Shown: positions 19,107-28,240 of the stretch, piece after piece
How the letters are laid out: the number at the start of each line of letters is the position of its first letter
Position numbering within the stretch: position 1 is the first letter of the stretch
NCBI RefSeq assembly: GCF_009371885.1
Contig: NZ_QLZA01000003.1
Coordinates: 215,283-279,282 of the forward strand
Source: Bifidobacterium tibiigranuli
GTDB taxonomy: Bacteria > Actinomycetota > Actinomycetes > Actinomycetales > Bifidobacteriaceae
Direction of reading: 5' to 3'
DNA: 64,000 nt
Program-made: the position numbers and the translations under genes
Notes under the pieces: generated by a model
The model's input: only the letters and a program-made list of their open reading frames with translations
Databases searched by the model: none
What the model was told of the DNA's origin: nothing

Positions 19107-20927
19107 TCAAATGTCGTAACGCCAGCTTTTGTCGGTGATGACGCGGGCCATAGCCAGGCCGACGGGCAGGCACAGGATGACCATGAAGGCGCGGAAGGCC
19201 CAGTTGAGCGCAGATTGGGTGTCGAACTGGCCGAGGTGGAACATGGCCTGATACATATAGAGGCCCGGCACCATGATCACGATCGAGGGCACGGTCAGGC
19301 AGATGCGCGGGTAGTCCAGATGCGGCGGCAGAATGCCACGGCGCACTGAGGAGCGCCAGGCCGAGGCGAGCAGGCCGGAGAGCAGCGCGCCGATGAACGC
19401 GGCGGCCTCGGGGGGCACACCGAAATCGACGATCGTCAGGCGCAGGGTGTCTGTTATCGCGCCGATGGACGCGGCGGTGAAGCACATGCGCTGCGGCGAG
19501 TTGAACAGCACCGAGAAGCCCCACACGCCCACGAAAGCCGCGATGAAGCGCAGCAGCCCGTTCACCCAGGGGTCGAGTCCCAGCGGCGCGAAGCCCTGCG
19601 GGTTGAGGTGCACGATGGTGGCCACCATCCACCCTGCCAGCGTGGCCATCAGGATGATCGACAGCGTGTAGGCGGTGCGCTGGATGCCGGAGGGGAAATC
19701 GATTTTCGCGATATCCAGGCCACCAGTGATCAGCGGGAATCCAGGTATCACAAACAGCATCGCGCCGATATATGCCGTGTCGTGCTGCAGCGCGACCGGG
19801 TCGAACATGCCGATCAGGCGCAGGGTGCCCACGCAGGCGAGCGCGGCGATGGCCACGCACACGAAGGTGACGAAGAACTGGTTCAGCCGCCGCGCGAACA
19901 GCAGTCGCCGCAGGTATTGGCCGATTCCGGCACCGATGAACGCGCCGATCATGTCGTAGGGCCCGCCGCCGAGCAGGAACACGAACGCGGCGCAGGCCAA
20001 AGCCGACCCGAGCCCGGAGAACAGCGGCGAGTAGAGCGGCGGGCGGCGTTCGATCAGATCGAGCCGATTGTGCACCTGACCCACGGTGATGCCAGAGCCG
20101 CCTGCTGGCAACGGCGCCGCACCGACATGGTCGAAGTGCTCGGCGTACTGGCCTTTTGGCGGCTTATGGGCGCGGCTGCGAGGCATGGCGGCAGACGGCA
20201 GCTGCCCGCCCTCGGCCGAAGCCTTGCCTTCGGCCGCGTCCCCGACTGCATTCTCACCTTCGCCTTCGCCCGCAATCACATTCTCCGCATCCTCAGCGTC
20301 CTCAGCATCCTCGCGCTCGCACCGCGCCTGCTTGACCGCGCGCATAGCGGACTTGCGCGATGCGGGGTTGTCGAGCTGCTCCACGAGTTCCTCGGAGACA
20401 GTGGGCTTGGCGTGATACATCGATTTCTCGCCGAGATTCACGTTGAACCAGTCAGTGAAATGCTCGAGCAGCCAGATGCGCTCGGTGTTCACGCCGGTCG
20501 TGGGCAGGTCCACGACTTCGGTGATGCGGTTCTTGCCATCGGTGCAGGACGCCTCGATGTCGGTAAGGTTCACATCGGCCCGCACATGCACACCGAGCGG
20601 GTAGGCGATGCGATGCATCATCTCGCGCACCCGGAAGCTTCCGGTTCCCGCGCCCAGATCCAGCATGCCGACGCGCACGATGACGCTCGATTTGGCGGCG
20701 ATGCCGGCTTCAGACACCGGCGTGTCCCAGTCGCGCTCGATATCCTCCATGTCCAGCGGAATGGAATGGGTGTGGAAATGCTGCACCGCCGTGGCCGTGT
20801 CCTCAGGAGTTCCTGACGCATGGTCGGCCACGTGGGCAGCCGCAGCCGTCTGTTCGCTCTGTTCGCGTTGTTGTTCGGAAGTCACAATACAAGTTCTAGC
20901 GCACGCCACGTATGAGCCCGGAGCCAT
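19107..20927 (-). CDS. Threonine/serine exporter family membrane protein (ThrE-like)
   Basis: The protein has about 606 residues. The N-terminal cytoplasmic part (about 70-300) is the ThrE domain, with a small catalytic-looking region (VRVGMLDLGAGTGSFRVREM) and an acidic linker (EDAEDAEDAENV). The C-terminal half has about ten membrane helices, including GGGPYDMIGAFIGAGIGQYL and FVIPGFPLITGGLDIAKID. This matches the fused ThrE/ThrE_2 exporters of actinobacteria, which expel threonine and serine. The start is uncertain: ATG at 20927 has GGGA nearby, and a GTG at 20885 would give a more usual N terminus. Confidence 0.88.
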   Translation of the reverse strand: MAPGSYVACARTCIVTSEQQREQSEQTAAAAHVADHASGTPEDTATAVQHFHTHSIPLDMEDIERDWDTPVSEAGIAAKSSVIVRVGMLDLGAGTGSFRVREMMHRIAYPLGVHVRADVNLTDIEASCTDGKNRITEVVDLPTTGVNTERIWLLEHFTDWFNVNLGEKSMYHAKPTVSEELVEQLDNPASRKSAMRAVKQARCEREDAEDAEDAENVIAGEGEGENAVGDAAEGKASAEGGQLPSAAMPRSRAHKPPKGQYAEHFDHVGAAPLPAGGSGITVGQVHNRLDLIERRPPLYSPLFSGLGSALACAAFVFLLGGGPYDMIGAFIGAGIGQYLRRLLFARRLNQFFVTFVCVAIAALACVGTLRLIGMFDPVALQHDTAYIGAMLFVIPGFPLITGGLDIAKIDFPSGIQRTAYTLSIILMATLAGWMVATIVHLNPQGFAPLGLDPWVNGLLRFIAAFVGVWGFSVLFNSPQRMCFTAASIGAITDTLRLTIVDFGVPPEAAAFIGALLSGLLASAWRSSVRRGILPPHLDYPRICLTVPSIVIMVPGLYMYQAMFHLGQFDTQSALNWAFRAFMVILCLPVGLAMARVITDKSWRYDI

Positions 20928-21219
20928 TCCCAACGCCGTGCCCCGCCGCCACGTTCAGCGCATTAATTCACGCATCGATTCACGCATCAACCGCATATCA
21001 ACCAAGAGCAAATACGACCGCAAACATAACCACTAATACGCGCAATATTATGCGCAATACGCCCTTCGGTAACACGAATGTCGATTTGGTAGTTTTACAA
21101 TGAAGCCGCACAAACCACCGAACGATGGCTTTGGGTTCGCAACAGCCGGTCACCACAATCGCGGAGGAGCCGCGAACGACCGACAGATCGAGCAACCGAA
21201 GTTCGGCAAAGGAGGTCTC
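20928..21219. other. Divergent promoter region of the exporter and ppc
   Basis: This 292-bp stretch is AT-richer than its flanks. It contains CGCATTAATTCACGCATCGATTCACGCATC, a short direct repeat of the ATTCACGCATC unit at about 20961-20987. An open frame continues upstream of ppc from 21100, but the strong ribosome site lies at 21208, so that frame is not taken as coding. Confidence 0.4.
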
Positions 21220-23973
21220 ATGACACAACAGAAAACACAAGCCACGGCTGCCGGTGGTGGGCAAACGCCCGTCACCGCTCCCGCCAAGCTGCCGGAGGAG
21301 CACGAGCTCCCCGCGTCGCTGCAGCACGACATGGATCTATGTCTGGAGATTCTGCGCGATGTGGTTGGGGAATTCAACCCCGAACTGCTCAGCAAGTTCG
21401 ACACCGTCCGCAATTATGTGGTGGCCGACAGCGACGCGCAGTACAGCGGGCAGGCACCGGCTGAAGCCGGGGAAAGCGGCCTGGACAAGGCACGCGAGAT
21501 CATCGATGCGATGAATCTGCACGACGCCCAGCTGCTGGCCCGCGCATTCACCACCTATTTCCATCTGGCGAATCTGTGCGAGGAGAACTACCGCGTCAGC
21601 TCGCTGCATCAGCGCGAAGCCAAAGTCAGCGATGATCAGGCCGTTGATCCGGTGAACGAGCTGACCAGCACTTACCATCAGATCATCACCGAGATGGGCC
21701 CGGCGAAGGCCAAGGCGCTGCTCGACAAGCTCGAGTTCCACCCGGTGTTCACCGCGCACCCGACCGAGGCCCGCCGCAAGGCAGTGGCCGGCAAAATTCG
21801 CCGCATTGCGGTTCTGCTCAGCAACGATTCGACGCTGGGCGGCTCCAACAAGAAGGAGAACCGCCGCAGGCTCTACAACGAGATCGACGCCCTGCTGCGC
21901 ACTTCGCCGATCGCGCTGAAGAAGCCGACTCCGGTCGAAGAGTCGAACACCATCCTCGATATCTTCGATGACACGCTCTTCGATACGATTCCCAAGGTCT
22001 ACCGCCGCTTCGACGACTGGGTGCTGGGCGACAAGGCCGGGCTCGTGCCGCCGGTATGCCCCGCCTTCTTCCACCCGGGCAGCTGGATCGGCTCCGACCG
22101 CGACGGCAACCCGAACGTCACCGCCAAGGTCAGCCGCAAGGTCGCCCGCAAGTTCACCGACCATGTCATCACTGCGCTTGAGGGCGCGACCCGCACTGTC
22201 GGGCGCAATCTGACGATGGAATCGGGCACGACGCCGCCCAGCCCCGAGCTGCTTCAGCTGTGGAGCCATCTCAAGGAGATGAGCGAGCGCCTGACCGACA
22301 AGGCCACCCTGATTTCCACGCAGGAGCCGCATCGCGCGACCATGCTCGTGATGGCCGACAAGCTGCACTACACGATCGAGCGCGACGCCGATCTCATGTA
22401 TCACAGTTGCGACGAGTTCCTTGACGATCTGCGGATCGTGCAGCGTTCGCTCGCCGAGGCCGGCGACCCGCGCGCCGCCTACGGCCCGGTCCAGGACCTG
22501 ATCTGGAAGGCTGAGACCTTCGGCTTCCACATGGTCGAGATGGAGTTCCGCCAGCATTCGGTGGTGCATTCGCGCGCGCTGGAGGATATCCGCGAGCACG
22601 GCCTGCACGGCGAGCGCGGCGATTTGCAGCCCATGACGCACGAGGTGCTCGATACCTTCCGCGCGCTCGGCTCGATTCAGAAGCGCAACGGCATGAAGGC
22701 CGCGCGCCGCTACATCATCTCCTTCACCAAGTCGGCGCAGAACATCCGCGACGTGTACGAGCTCAACCGCATGGCGTTCGCGCACCCCGAGGACGTGCCG
22801 ACCATCGACGTGATCCCGCTGTTCGAGCAGCTTCAGGACCTCGAGAATTCCGTCGATGTGCTCGAGGAAATGATCAAGATCCCCGAGGTGCAGGCTCGTC
22901 TCAAGGCCACTGGCGGCAAGATGGAAGTCATGCTTGGCTACTCGGATTCCTCCAAGGACGCCGGCCCGACCACCGCTACGCTCGCACTGCATTCCGCGCA
23001 GGACCGCATCGCCAAGTGGGCGAAGAGCCATGACATCGATTTGACCCTGTTCCACGGTCGCGGCGGCGCTGTCGGTCGTGGCGGCGGCCCCGCGAATCGC
23101 GCGGTGCTGGCCCAGCCGGTCGGCTCGGTCAATTGCCGCTTCAAGCTCACCGAGCAGGGCGAGATCATCTTCGCCCGGTACGGCAACCCCGTGCTCGCCG
23201 TGCGCCATGTCGAGTCGGTCGCGGCTGCCACCATGCTGCAGTCCGCGCCGAGCGTGGAGAAGACCAACACCGAGACGACCGAGAAATACCAGGATATGGC
23301 GAACACGCTGAGCGATATCTCGCACAAGCGCTTCCTCGATCTGATCAAGGCCGACGATTTCGCCCCGTGGTTCTCCACTGTGACGCCGCTGACCGAGGTC
23401 GGCCTGCTGCCGATCGGCTCGCGCCCCGCCAAGCGAGGCCTTGGTGCCAAGTCGCTTGACGATCTGCGCACGATTCCCTGGGTGTTCTCTTGGGCGCAGG
23501 CGCGCATCAACCTCGCCGCATGGTACGGCCTGGGAACGGCCTGCGAGCAGTTCGGCGACCTTGCTGCGTTGCGCGAGGCGTACAAGGAATGGCCGCTGTT
23601 CACCACCTTCATCGATAACATCGAGATGTCGATCGCGAAGACGGACGAGCGCATCGCCAAGATGTATCTGGCGCTGGGCGACCGCGACGATCTGCGCGAC
23701 AAGGTGCTTGAGGAGATGGAGCTGACCCGCAAGTGGGTGCTGCTCATCGTCGACGACGAATGGCCGCTGCAGCACCGTCATGTGCTCGGCCGCGCCGTAC
23801 GCATCCGCTCGCCGTACGTCGACGCGCTGTCGGTCACGCAGGTGCTCGCGCTGCGGACGCTGCGCAAGAAGGTGGACAAGGAAGAGCTGAGCGAAAGCCA
23901 GCAGGCCGGGTTCATCTACCTGATTCTGTGCACCGTTTCGGGAGTCGCCGCCGGCCTGCAGAACACGGGCTGA
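21220..23973 (+). CDS. ppc: Phosphoenolpyruvate carboxylase
   Basis: The start is the ATG at 21220 with a perfect AAAGGAGGT 4 bp ahead; the frame is open further upstream but lacks such a site. The 917-residue enzyme adds bicarbonate to phosphoenolpyruvate to give oxaloacetate. Catalytic segments are FTAHPTEARRKA (active His), SWIGSDRDGNPNVT, GYSDSSKDAG and the mobile loop FHGRGGAVGRGGGP; it ends in the conserved QNTG. A carbonic anhydrase gene follows and would supply its bicarbonate. Confidence 0.98.
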   Translation: MTQQKTQATAAGGGQTPVTAPAKLPEEHELPASLQHDMDLCLEILRDVVGEFNPELLSKFDTVRNYVVADSDAQYSGQAPAEAGESGLDKAREIIDAMNLHDAQLLARAFTTYFHLANLCEENYRVSSLHQREAKVSDDQAVDPVNELTSTYHQIITEMGPAKAKALLDKLEFHPVFTAHPTEARRKAVAGKIRRIAVLLSNDSTLGGSNKKENRRRLYNEIDALLRTSPIALKKPTPVEESNTILDIFDDTLFDTIPKVYRRFDDWVLGDKAGLVPPVCPAFFHPGSWIGSDRDGNPNVTAKVSRKVARKFTDHVITALEGATRTVGRNLTMESGTTPPSPELLQLWSHLKEMSERLTDKATLISTQEPHRATMLVMADKLHYTIERDADLMYHSCDEFLDDLRIVQRSLAEAGDPRAAYGPVQDLIWKAETFGFHMVEMEFRQHSVVHSRALEDIREHGLHGERGDLQPMTHEVLDTFRALGSIQKRNGMKAARRYIISFTKSAQNIRDVYELNRMAFAHPEDVPTIDVIPLFEQLQDLENSVDVLEEMIKIPEVQARLKATGGKMEVMLGYSDSSKDAGPTTATLALHSAQDRIAKWAKSHDIDLTLFHGRGGAVGRGGGPANRAVLAQPVGSVNCRFKLTEQGEIIFARYGNPVLAVRHVESVAAATMLQSAPSVEKTNTETTEKYQDMANTLSDISHKRFLDLIKADDFAPWFSTVTPLTEVGLLPIGSRPAKRGLGAKSLDDLRTIPWVFSWAQARINLAAWYGLGTACEQFGDLAALREAYKEWPLFTTFIDNIEMSIAKTDERIAKMYLALGDRDDLRDKVLEEMELTRKWVLLIVDDEWPLQHRHVLGRAVRIRSPYVDALSVTQVLALRTLRKKVDKEELSESQQAGFIYLILCTVSGVAAGLQNTG

Positions 23974-24056
23974 TTCGGTTGTGACCCGGATTCGGACGGA
24001 TGAAAGCGGTTGTGCATGATTTTGCACGCCGCGCCCCGTCCGGCTTCATCCGGTAT

Positions 24057-24113
24057 AAACCGCGCGGGGCGAGTTGGGAATCTTCGGGTTCCGGCCCGCC
24101 TCGCGCGGTTTTT
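24057..24113 (+). terminator. Rho-independent terminator after ppc
   Basis: AAACCGCGCGGGGCG at 24057-24071 pairs with CGCCTCGCGCGGTTT at 24097-24111 over 15 positions with one G-T pair, and a T run follows. It separates ppc from the carbonic anhydrase gene. Confidence 0.8.
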
Positions 24114-24290
24114 GCGTATGTGCGTATTTGCGTATGCAGCGGCTTGCCGAACCCAATTTTGATTGTTTACACCATTTATATTCGTGCGCGACTATCATGG
24201 CGAAAGGCTATGCAGCAGCGGCCGCAACCGGCGATACAACAGCAAGCCAATATGGCAATAGCCGATATGACGCGATATGAGAGGAAAGCC

Positions 24291-24977
24291 ATGACCGACG
24301 AATCCAATGCGCAACCCGAGCACTCCGAGCAACCTGAAACGACCGAGGCGAAGGCCACGGCCGCGTGGAGCCGCATGCTGGCCGGCAACCGTCGATTCTC
24401 GCAAGGAAGCGCCGAGCATCCGTGGCAGGACAAGGAGACGCGCGAATCGCTTATCGATGCGCAGCACCCGGATGCAGCCGTGCTCTCCTGCTCGGATTCG
24501 CGCGTGCCGCCGGAAATCGTCTTCGATCAAGGCCTAGGTGATATGTTCACGATTCGCACGGCCGGCGAAGTGCTTGACGATGCGGTTGTCGCCTCGCTCG
24601 AATTCGCCGTGGAAGCGCTTAAGGTCAGCCTGCTCGTCGTGCTCGGGCACGAGCATTGCGGCGCGGTCGCCTCGACAGTCGCCCAGCTTAAAACGCTGAT
24701 TGACGATTCGACGCTCGACGGCCAGAGCGATCTCGCCAAGACCATCGCCGAATCGGACTCCATCATCACGCGCTCCGTCGGCGCATCGATTCAGGCCGCG
24801 CGCGAATCCGACCTCACCAGCACCGACGACTTCGAGCGCGTGCACGTCGCCCGCACCATCGAAGCCCTCGTCAACGGCTCCACAACCATCCGTCAGGCCA
24901 TCGCCGAGCAGCGGGTGACCATCGTCGGCGCCCGCTACCAGGTCACCAACGGCAAGGTCGAAGTCCTGTCGTTCTGA
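24291..24977 (+). CDS. Beta-class carbonic anhydrase
   Basis: The start is the ATG at 24291 with GAGAGGA 4 bp ahead. The 228-residue cytoplasmic zinc enzyme converts CO2 and water to bicarbonate. Zinc ligands and the Asp-Arg dyad are visible: CSDSRVPPE and GHEHCGAV, with FTIRTAGE between. It lies directly after ppc, which uses bicarbonate, so the pair likely serves anaplerotic CO2 fixation. ppc has its own terminator, so it may have a separate promoter. Confidence 0.93.
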   Translation: MTDESNAQPEHSEQPETTEAKATAAWSRMLAGNRRFSQGSAEHPWQDKETRESLIDAQHPDAAVLSCSDSRVPPEIVFDQGLGDMFTIRTAGEVLDDAVVASLEFAVEALKVSLLVVLGHEHCGAVASTVAQLKTLIDDSTLDGQSDLAKTIAESDSIITRSVGASIQAARESDLTSTDDFERVHVARTIEALVNGSTTIRQAIAEQRVTIVGARYQVTNGKVEVLSF

Positions 24978-25135
24978 GCGGTTCGGACGGCGGAACGGCC
25001 ATATGCGAGTAAGAGCATTATGCCGCTTAGCGTTTCACCATGTTCGGTTTGCCTGTTCATGCCGCTGCCACGGCTATGCCGTCGCGATTTATCAGTTTTG
25101 AAGGTAGTTAAGGGTGGCGTGCGGCTGATGCGCAC

Positions 25136-25293
25136 ATCTATTAAGCACATCTGGGACGATTACGCAGATTTGCATGTTCAGACGGCCCTTTGCTGATTCT
25201 TGGGAATGGCGGTATTCCGCCAAAACGCGCTATGGCGAATTCGTCGTCTACTTGGCGAAGTGCTTAATACGCGAAAAAAGTGCTGAATAGACG
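25136..25293. repeat. Approximately 160-bp inverted-repeat-bounded element, copy 2
   Basis: The ends are ATCTATTAAGCACATCTG and, at the right, AAAAAAGTGCTGAATAGACG. The two AGTGCTT/AGTGCTG motifs at the right are 20 bp apart, as in the other copies. Its last 34 bp (25258-25291) are a perfect inverted repeat of 25364-25397, the start of the next copy. The gap 24978-25824 is non-coding and consists mostly of repeats. Confidence 0.7.
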
Positions 25294-25361
25294 CCCACAG
25301 CGGCTGCGTCGGCGGCAACCACGAAAATCGCAGCATCGGCACTACAATCCGACACTACTTT

Positions 25362-25520
25362 CATCTATTCAGCACTTTTTTCGCGTATTAAGCACTTGCG
25401 AAAGTACAAGCACATCATACTCAGACACAGATTCGCGGCATTCCGCCGATTATGAGTGCATGACAATGTCTGGGAAGACCCTGTTGACACGGCCATACGC
25501 AGAAATCTGCTTAATAGATG
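25362..25520. repeat. Approximately 160-bp inverted-repeat-bounded element, copy 3 (opposite orientation)
   Basis: It starts ATCTATTCAGCACTTTTTTC and ends CTGCTTAATAGATG. Conserved inner parts are GCGAAAGTACAAGC and GGCATTCCGCCGAT. Together with the preceding copy it forms a head-to-head pair with 72 bp between the perfect 34-bp arms. The same plan occurs at 35287 and 17643. Confidence 0.7.
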
Positions 25521-25639
25521 AAGAGGAGACAGTCTTTGTCGCTCCTTTGCTCTGCGAGCCGCCCAGCCGCAGGACATTCGACCGTAAGGTCCCGGTTGCG
25601 AGTCGTTGGCGGCGAACCGTTGCCGTCGACCGTTCACTT

Positions 25640-25751
25640 GCGTCGCTTTTCTTACGGTAATTGGACCCTGCCGTAAGAATTGTAACGTTCTGCGGACCTA
25701 TTATGTGACGTTTTGTACGCCAGCCTCACGTTAGCGTACAAAAGGCGACGC
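25640..25751. repeat. 112-bp two-hairpin intergenic repeat, copy 3 with compensatory changes
   Basis: The length is again 112 bp. Hairpin 1 has changed on both sides: TTCTTACGG pairs with CCGTAAGAA, where the other copies have TTTTGTACG and CGTGCAAAA. Hairpin 2 is perfect (TTTTGTACGC with GCGTACAAAA). The end reads AAAAGGCGACGC as in copy 2. The pairing rather than the sequence is kept. Confidence 0.85.
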
Positions 25752-25824
25752 TGAACGCTGATCGTCGGCGATACATCACGGATGACAGCCGCACGCGAAC
25801 CGCGAGCCATAAACCGTACACAAC

Positions 25825-26925
25825 CTAAAGCGCGCGCAGATACTCGCCCAGATGCGGCACGGCGAATTCCACATAGCCGTGATCGGCTGGCCGGATGAGC
25901 TTGTCCTCAATAAGAACTGCGCGGTATTTGTCCGCCCAGCTGCGGCTTCGCCGCGCGCGCTCGGCGATGTCGGCCACTCTCGTGGGATTCGGCGAATCCT
26001 GGGCCATCGCGGTGAGAAACAGCCGTTCCGCGCCCGTCGTGCCATTCAATGCCGGAGCGCATACGGCGTCCTCGAAAGCCAGCATCGCATCGCCAGCCCC
26101 CGTGTTCACATCGTCAGCGGTGATGACGGCGGAGCCGCGACGCTGCGCGGACTGCCACATGTAATACCCCACGAGCTGTACCATGTACGGGTAGCCCTCG
26201 GAGCGGCGGGCGGCATCGAGCGCATCCGAATCGCTGATGGTCTTACCCGACTCGGCAACGCTCTGGACGAACGCGCCTCTGACATCCGGCAGCGCGATAT
26301 TGTCGAGCTCGCGCCGCAACGCGCGGCGCAGGAACGTCGTCACCTCGTTATCCAGCAGGTCGTTGACCATGTACGGCAGACCGGCGAAGACGATGGCGAT
26401 GCCTTTCTTCTCAGCGTCAGGCGTGTCGCTTTCATCGGCATCCGTGATGACGTGCTGCACAGCCGTAGCGATCGCCACGAGATCCTCACGCGAGGCGGCC
26501 TGCGTCTCATCGATGGTGATGAGGATACCTTTGCCCCTGCCGATCTTTCGGCTGGCGAGTCGCCTGTTCAGCGCGTTGCGCAAGGTCAGCGGACTGGTCT
26601 GCGCGGAAAAATGCGCCTGTCCGAGGCTGGCGGAGATAACGCCTGGGACAGCCACCGTCGGGCTGATTTCCGCCTCGTCAAGCTGCAACTTTTCGGGCGT
26701 CAGCGCCGCCACCAGCCTCGCAACCAATCCTTGAGAAGCGGTTTCCGCGATGGTCTCCCAGTGCTGCGCCTTGGCGATGCGCCGGAATTCGGTAAGCATA
26801 ACTGTCTTGCCGAAGCCGCGCCGCCCAGTGACGAGCATGATGCGCCCCGGCGCACCGACGCCGTTTTTCAGCGATTCGGAGAAGTCATCGATAATCGCCT
26901 GCCGCCCGATGAGTATGGGCGGCAT
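25825..26925 (-). CDS. AAA+ ATPase (archaeal-ATPase-like), with the conserved start in another frame
   Basis: The main frame encodes 366 residues: Walker A GRRGFGKT, Walker B GILITIDE, a sensor region (IVFAGLPYMVNDLL) and a C-terminal winged-helix-like part. Such proteins often open with NPFxPTAGxxPPxLIGR. The first part of this motif is encoded just upstream in a different frame: an ATG at 26966 with a strong AAGGAGG reads MVAETNPFKPTAGK and then runs out of frame at AAATGC. The downstream frame begins with MPPILIGR at 26925. Either one base was lost and the gene is damaged, or translation slips or restarts at the overlapping ATG. Partners and function are unknown. Confidence 0.8.
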   Translation of the reverse strand: MPPILIGRQAIIDDFSESLKNGVGAPGRIMLVTGRRGFGKTVMLTEFRRIAKAQHWETIAETASQGLVARLVAALTPEKLQLDEAEISPTVAVPGVISASLGQAHFSAQTSPLTLRNALNRRLASRKIGRGKGILITIDETQAASREDLVAIATAVQHVITDADESDTPDAEKKGIAIVFAGLPYMVNDLLDNEVTTFLRRALRRELDNIALPDVRGAFVQSVAESGKTISDSDALDAARRSEGYPYMVQLVGYYMWQSAQRRGSAVITADDVNTGAGDAMLAFEDAVCAPALNGTTGAERLFLTAMAQDSPNPTRVADIAERARRSRSWADKYRAVLIEDKLIRPADHGYVEFAVPHLGEYLRAL

Positions 26926-26979
26926 TTGCCAGCCGTCGGCTTGAATGGATTGGTCTCCGCTACCATATCGCGCCTCCTT
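26926..26979 (-). other. Ribosome site and frame-shifted first 14 codons of the AAA+ ATPase gene
   Basis: Read on the minus strand, AAGGAGG (26979-26973) is followed 6 bp later by an ATG at 26966. The 14 codons to 26925 encode the family's usual N terminus. The next codon continues in the wrong frame; one added A in GGCAAATG would restore a single reading frame of 380 residues. Confidence 0.7.
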
Positions 26980-27330
26980 GTATGACTTGTATAGCTTATG
27001 CGGCTGTATGCCCCATGCCCTGCTTATATGACGCGTTATGCACTATCTACCACGAACACACACCATATTACACGATTACACACCATAATATACGATTACG
27101 TACTCTTGTACATGACGCTCATATCGCCGGCAATCATCGTGCCAAGTGGTACGCAGAAAATCCGGAGGTCATAAGCCAAAAATCATAAGTCACAAGCCGC
27201 GAAACCGCATACGAGGCTCGTAGCATGTGAGTACTGTGGAGCCGCGCCTCTTTTTGGAGCTTCGCATGGTAGGTTGACCGTGTTTGCATTGCCAAGGGAA
27301 CCAATTGTCAAGGGAAACCACGAGTCACCA
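26967..27330. other. Divergent intergenic region with an AT-rich repeat
   Basis: The gap holds near-repeats of CACCATATTACACGATTACA and CACCATAATATACGATTACG (27060-27108). Divergent promoters of the ATPase gene and the COG4705 gene must lie here. No further structure is clear. Confidence 0.4.
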
Positions 27331-28119
27331 ATGAACGCTCATATGAACATCGAACATGCAGCACACCAGCCGAACCATTACGCTTCTGCCAAAGTACCCA
27401 GGCTTATCGCCGCATTCTGGATCGTCAAGCTGCTTACCACGGCATTCGGCGAGGCCTTCTCCGACTATTCCGTGGTCGCGGTGGATCCGCATATCGCGGT
27501 GATTGGCGCAGGAATCGTGCTGATCGTCGCCCTGGTCATCCAGCTGCGCATGCCATGTTACAACGCGCTGGCGTATTGGTTCGCTGTGACGATGGTCGCC
27601 GTGTTCGGCACGATGGCGGCCGACGTGCTGCATGTGCAGTTCGGCGTGCCCTACGAGGCTTCCACAGGCGGCTTCGCCATTGCGCTGGCGATCGTATTCA
27701 TCGTGTGGCACAAGGTCGAGGGAACCTTGAATATTCACAGCATTACGACCCCGCGGCGGGAGATCTTCTACTGGCTGGCGGTGATGGCCGCCTTCGCGCT
27801 CGGCACGGCCGCAAGCGACATGGTAGCAACGACCTTCCACCTGGGCTACATCGGGTCGCTGGTGCTCTTCGCGGTGCTGATCACAGTGCCGACAGCCGTT
27901 CTTGCGCTGTGCAAGGCCAATACGGTGCTGCTGTTCTGGTACGCCTACGTGCTGACGCGGCCGGTGGGGGCGTCAGCGGCAGATTTCCTCGGCAAGCCGA
28001 AAACAGCGGGCGGCATGGGATTCGGCGATGGGCCAGTGGCGCTGATTCTCGGCATCGTCATGGCGATTGCCGTTGGATACCTGGCTGTTTCGCGCGTCGA
28101 CAGACAAGAGGCGAACTAG
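27331..28119 (+). CDS. COG4705-type multi-pass membrane protein
   Basis: The ATG at 27331 gives 262 residues; the frame is open to 27274 but no good ribosome site precedes either start. There are about eight helices in two similar halves: FWIVKLLTTAFGEAFSDYSV with GTMAADVLHVQFGVPY in the first half, and FYWLAVMAAFALGTAASDMV with YVLTRPVGASAADFLG in the second. This matches the COG4705 family of proteobacteria and actinobacteria, annotated as membrane-anchored proteins of unproven function, perhaps metal-related transport. Confidence 0.85.
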   Translation: MNAHMNIEHAAHQPNHYASAKVPRLIAAFWIVKLLTTAFGEAFSDYSVVAVDPHIAVIGAGIVLIVALVIQLRMPCYNALAYWFAVTMVAVFGTMAADVLHVQFGVPYEASTGGFAIALAIVFIVWHKVEGTLNIHSITTPRREIFYWLAVMAAFALGTAASDMVATTFHLGYIGSLVLFAVLITVPTAVLALCKANTVLLFWYAYVLTRPVGASAADFLGKPKTAGGMGFGDGPVALILGIVMAIAVGYLAVSRVDRQEAN

Positions 28120-28240
28120 GTACGCCTCGCTTCTGTACGAGCACTGACCTACATAAGCCCTTCGACTGCAGGCTAAGCCTTATGCCAAACCGAACCAAAG
28201 CCACACCCCAAAGACCGGGCGCTCCCCTAGAGTGGAGTTC

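Noticed and set aside
21337..24027. An 896-codon frame opposite ppc
   Set aside because: It is the mirror frame of a high-GC gene; its translation has no family pattern and ppc is certain.
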